Source: Branchiostoma floridae (taxonomy: Eukaryota; Chordata; Leptocardii; Amphioxiformes; Branchiostomatidae). From it: a stretch of DNA of 64,000 nucleotides. How positions within the stretch are numbered: position 1 is the stretch's first letter; each line of letters begins with the position of its first letter. Position numbers and translations under genes: made by a program. The notes beneath the pieces were generated by a model, which had not been told where the DNA came from, searched no databases, and saw nothing but the letters and a program-made list of their open reading frames with translations. Of this stretch, positions 63,401 through 64,000 are shown in pieces. The stretch lies in assembly GCF_000003815.2 (NCBI RefSeq), contig NC_049988.1, forward strand, positions 18,137,210 to 18,201,209, read 5' to 3'.

Positions 63401-64000
63401 TTTTAGTATAATACGTTCCCCTCTAGTTTATCAATTAAATCCGGCCCTTAAGATTTGATACTTGTATTGAATACGTTGGTGTATATGCAATCTAAATGCG
63501 TATTAAAAGTTCACGGGAGAGGTTTAGATAAGTAGCAGAGTGCTCTACAAGCCATATGGCAGCCGATTTTAGCATCCCCTTTGCTTGGGTATTTCCTATT
63601 AATTAATTCCCCTCTAGCCTCCATAGCAGGCTCTCTATGGCCTTTTTTTGGCACTTTTGCTGTCCATTTCACTTTGTCCTGCGCCCGACAATATCTACCA
63701 GTTATTGATATCCATTTATGCCTTTAAAGGAAATTAGGAATTTTTTGTTTCTTCGAATGGGCGTCTGAATGGGATGCTATATTTTGTCTAATGACGAATC
63801 GGCGGCTGGATCGGCGGCTACCAATCTGCGGCCAACTTCAGCCTGGAGCACACAGCCCTTTGCTGTGAGCACACCGATCCTTTGCCGAGCATGCAGCCCC
63901 TTTGCTGTGAGCACACAGGTACGTCGCTAAGCACACATGTCCATTTGCTGTCAGCACACAGCTCCTTCGTCGAGCATGCAGCCCCTTCGCTGTGAGCACA
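60426..64000. mobile_element. Long-TIR minisatellite element, copy 2 (cut by the window end)
   Basis: The left terminus TACGAAGGACCATTGGGGCA, a minisatellite array (60465-60745) and the GCCGATTCGTCATTAG block match copy 1 in order. The core matches over almost its full length. This copy keeps segments absent from copy 1 (about 61262-61436 and 61505-61725), so copy 1 has internal deletions. One kept segment includes a diverged piece of the hAT-like family seen at 18428. The right arm starts at about 63730, and its minisatellite runs to the last base of the window. Confidence 0.75.

Overview
The window is animal nuclear DNA, most likely from a cephalochordate (amphioxus, Branchiostoma). The genes are split by many GT-AG introns, one gene ends in the SCAP C-terminus, a very large polycystin-1-type gene follows, and the introns are full of mobile elements. 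The amphioxus assignment (about 0.75) rests on the style and density of these repeats as I know them, not on a search. There are two assembly gaps (46739-47107 and 50374-50667).

Layout. 1-1380: last coding exon and 3'UTR of SCAP on the + strand. 2046-38044: one minus-strand gene of 35 coding exons that I joined by hand. All splice phases agree and give a protein of about 2268 residues, provided one base is restored near 10730. The order is signal peptide, small Cys-rich module with an RGD, F5/8 type C (discoidin) domain, REJ region, GAIN/GPS, first membrane helix, PLAT, then the TOP domain and polycystin channel (11 helices in all). It is tail-to-tail with SCAP. Its introns hold tRNA-derived SINEs, hAT-, mariner- and Harbinger-like non-autonomous elements with visible target duplications, a palindromic family with 12-13 bp target duplications, LINE fragments and a large satellite-bearing inverted structure (24711-27872).

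39521-45999: an apparently intact non-LTR retrotransposon with two uninterrupted ORFs. ORF1 (831 aa) has a coiled coil and an SGNH-hydrolase-like domain. ORF2 (1245 aa) has an APE-type endonuclease, a reverse transcriptase and a C-terminal zinc knuckle. 46077-50340: minisatellites, foldbacks and duplicated blocks around the two gaps.

51067-52652: a complete four-exon minus-strand gene for a basic 305-residue protein that I do not recognise, with a repeated MFGEDLS motif. Its probable promoter, with a TGACGTCA site, lies near 53.9-54.1 kb. 55161-64000: two direct copies of a long-terminal-inverted-repeat element whose arms are built of a minisatellite. The first is complete, with a 6 bp target duplication; the second runs off the window. 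No transposase is visible in either.

The genes are not an operon-like group. SCAP (sterol sensing in ER/Golgi), the polycystin-like receptor-channel and the unknown protein are simply neighbours. The most notable items are the polycystin domain architecture with its apparent one-base frameshift in PLAT, the intact retrotransposon, and the long-TIR minisatellite element.
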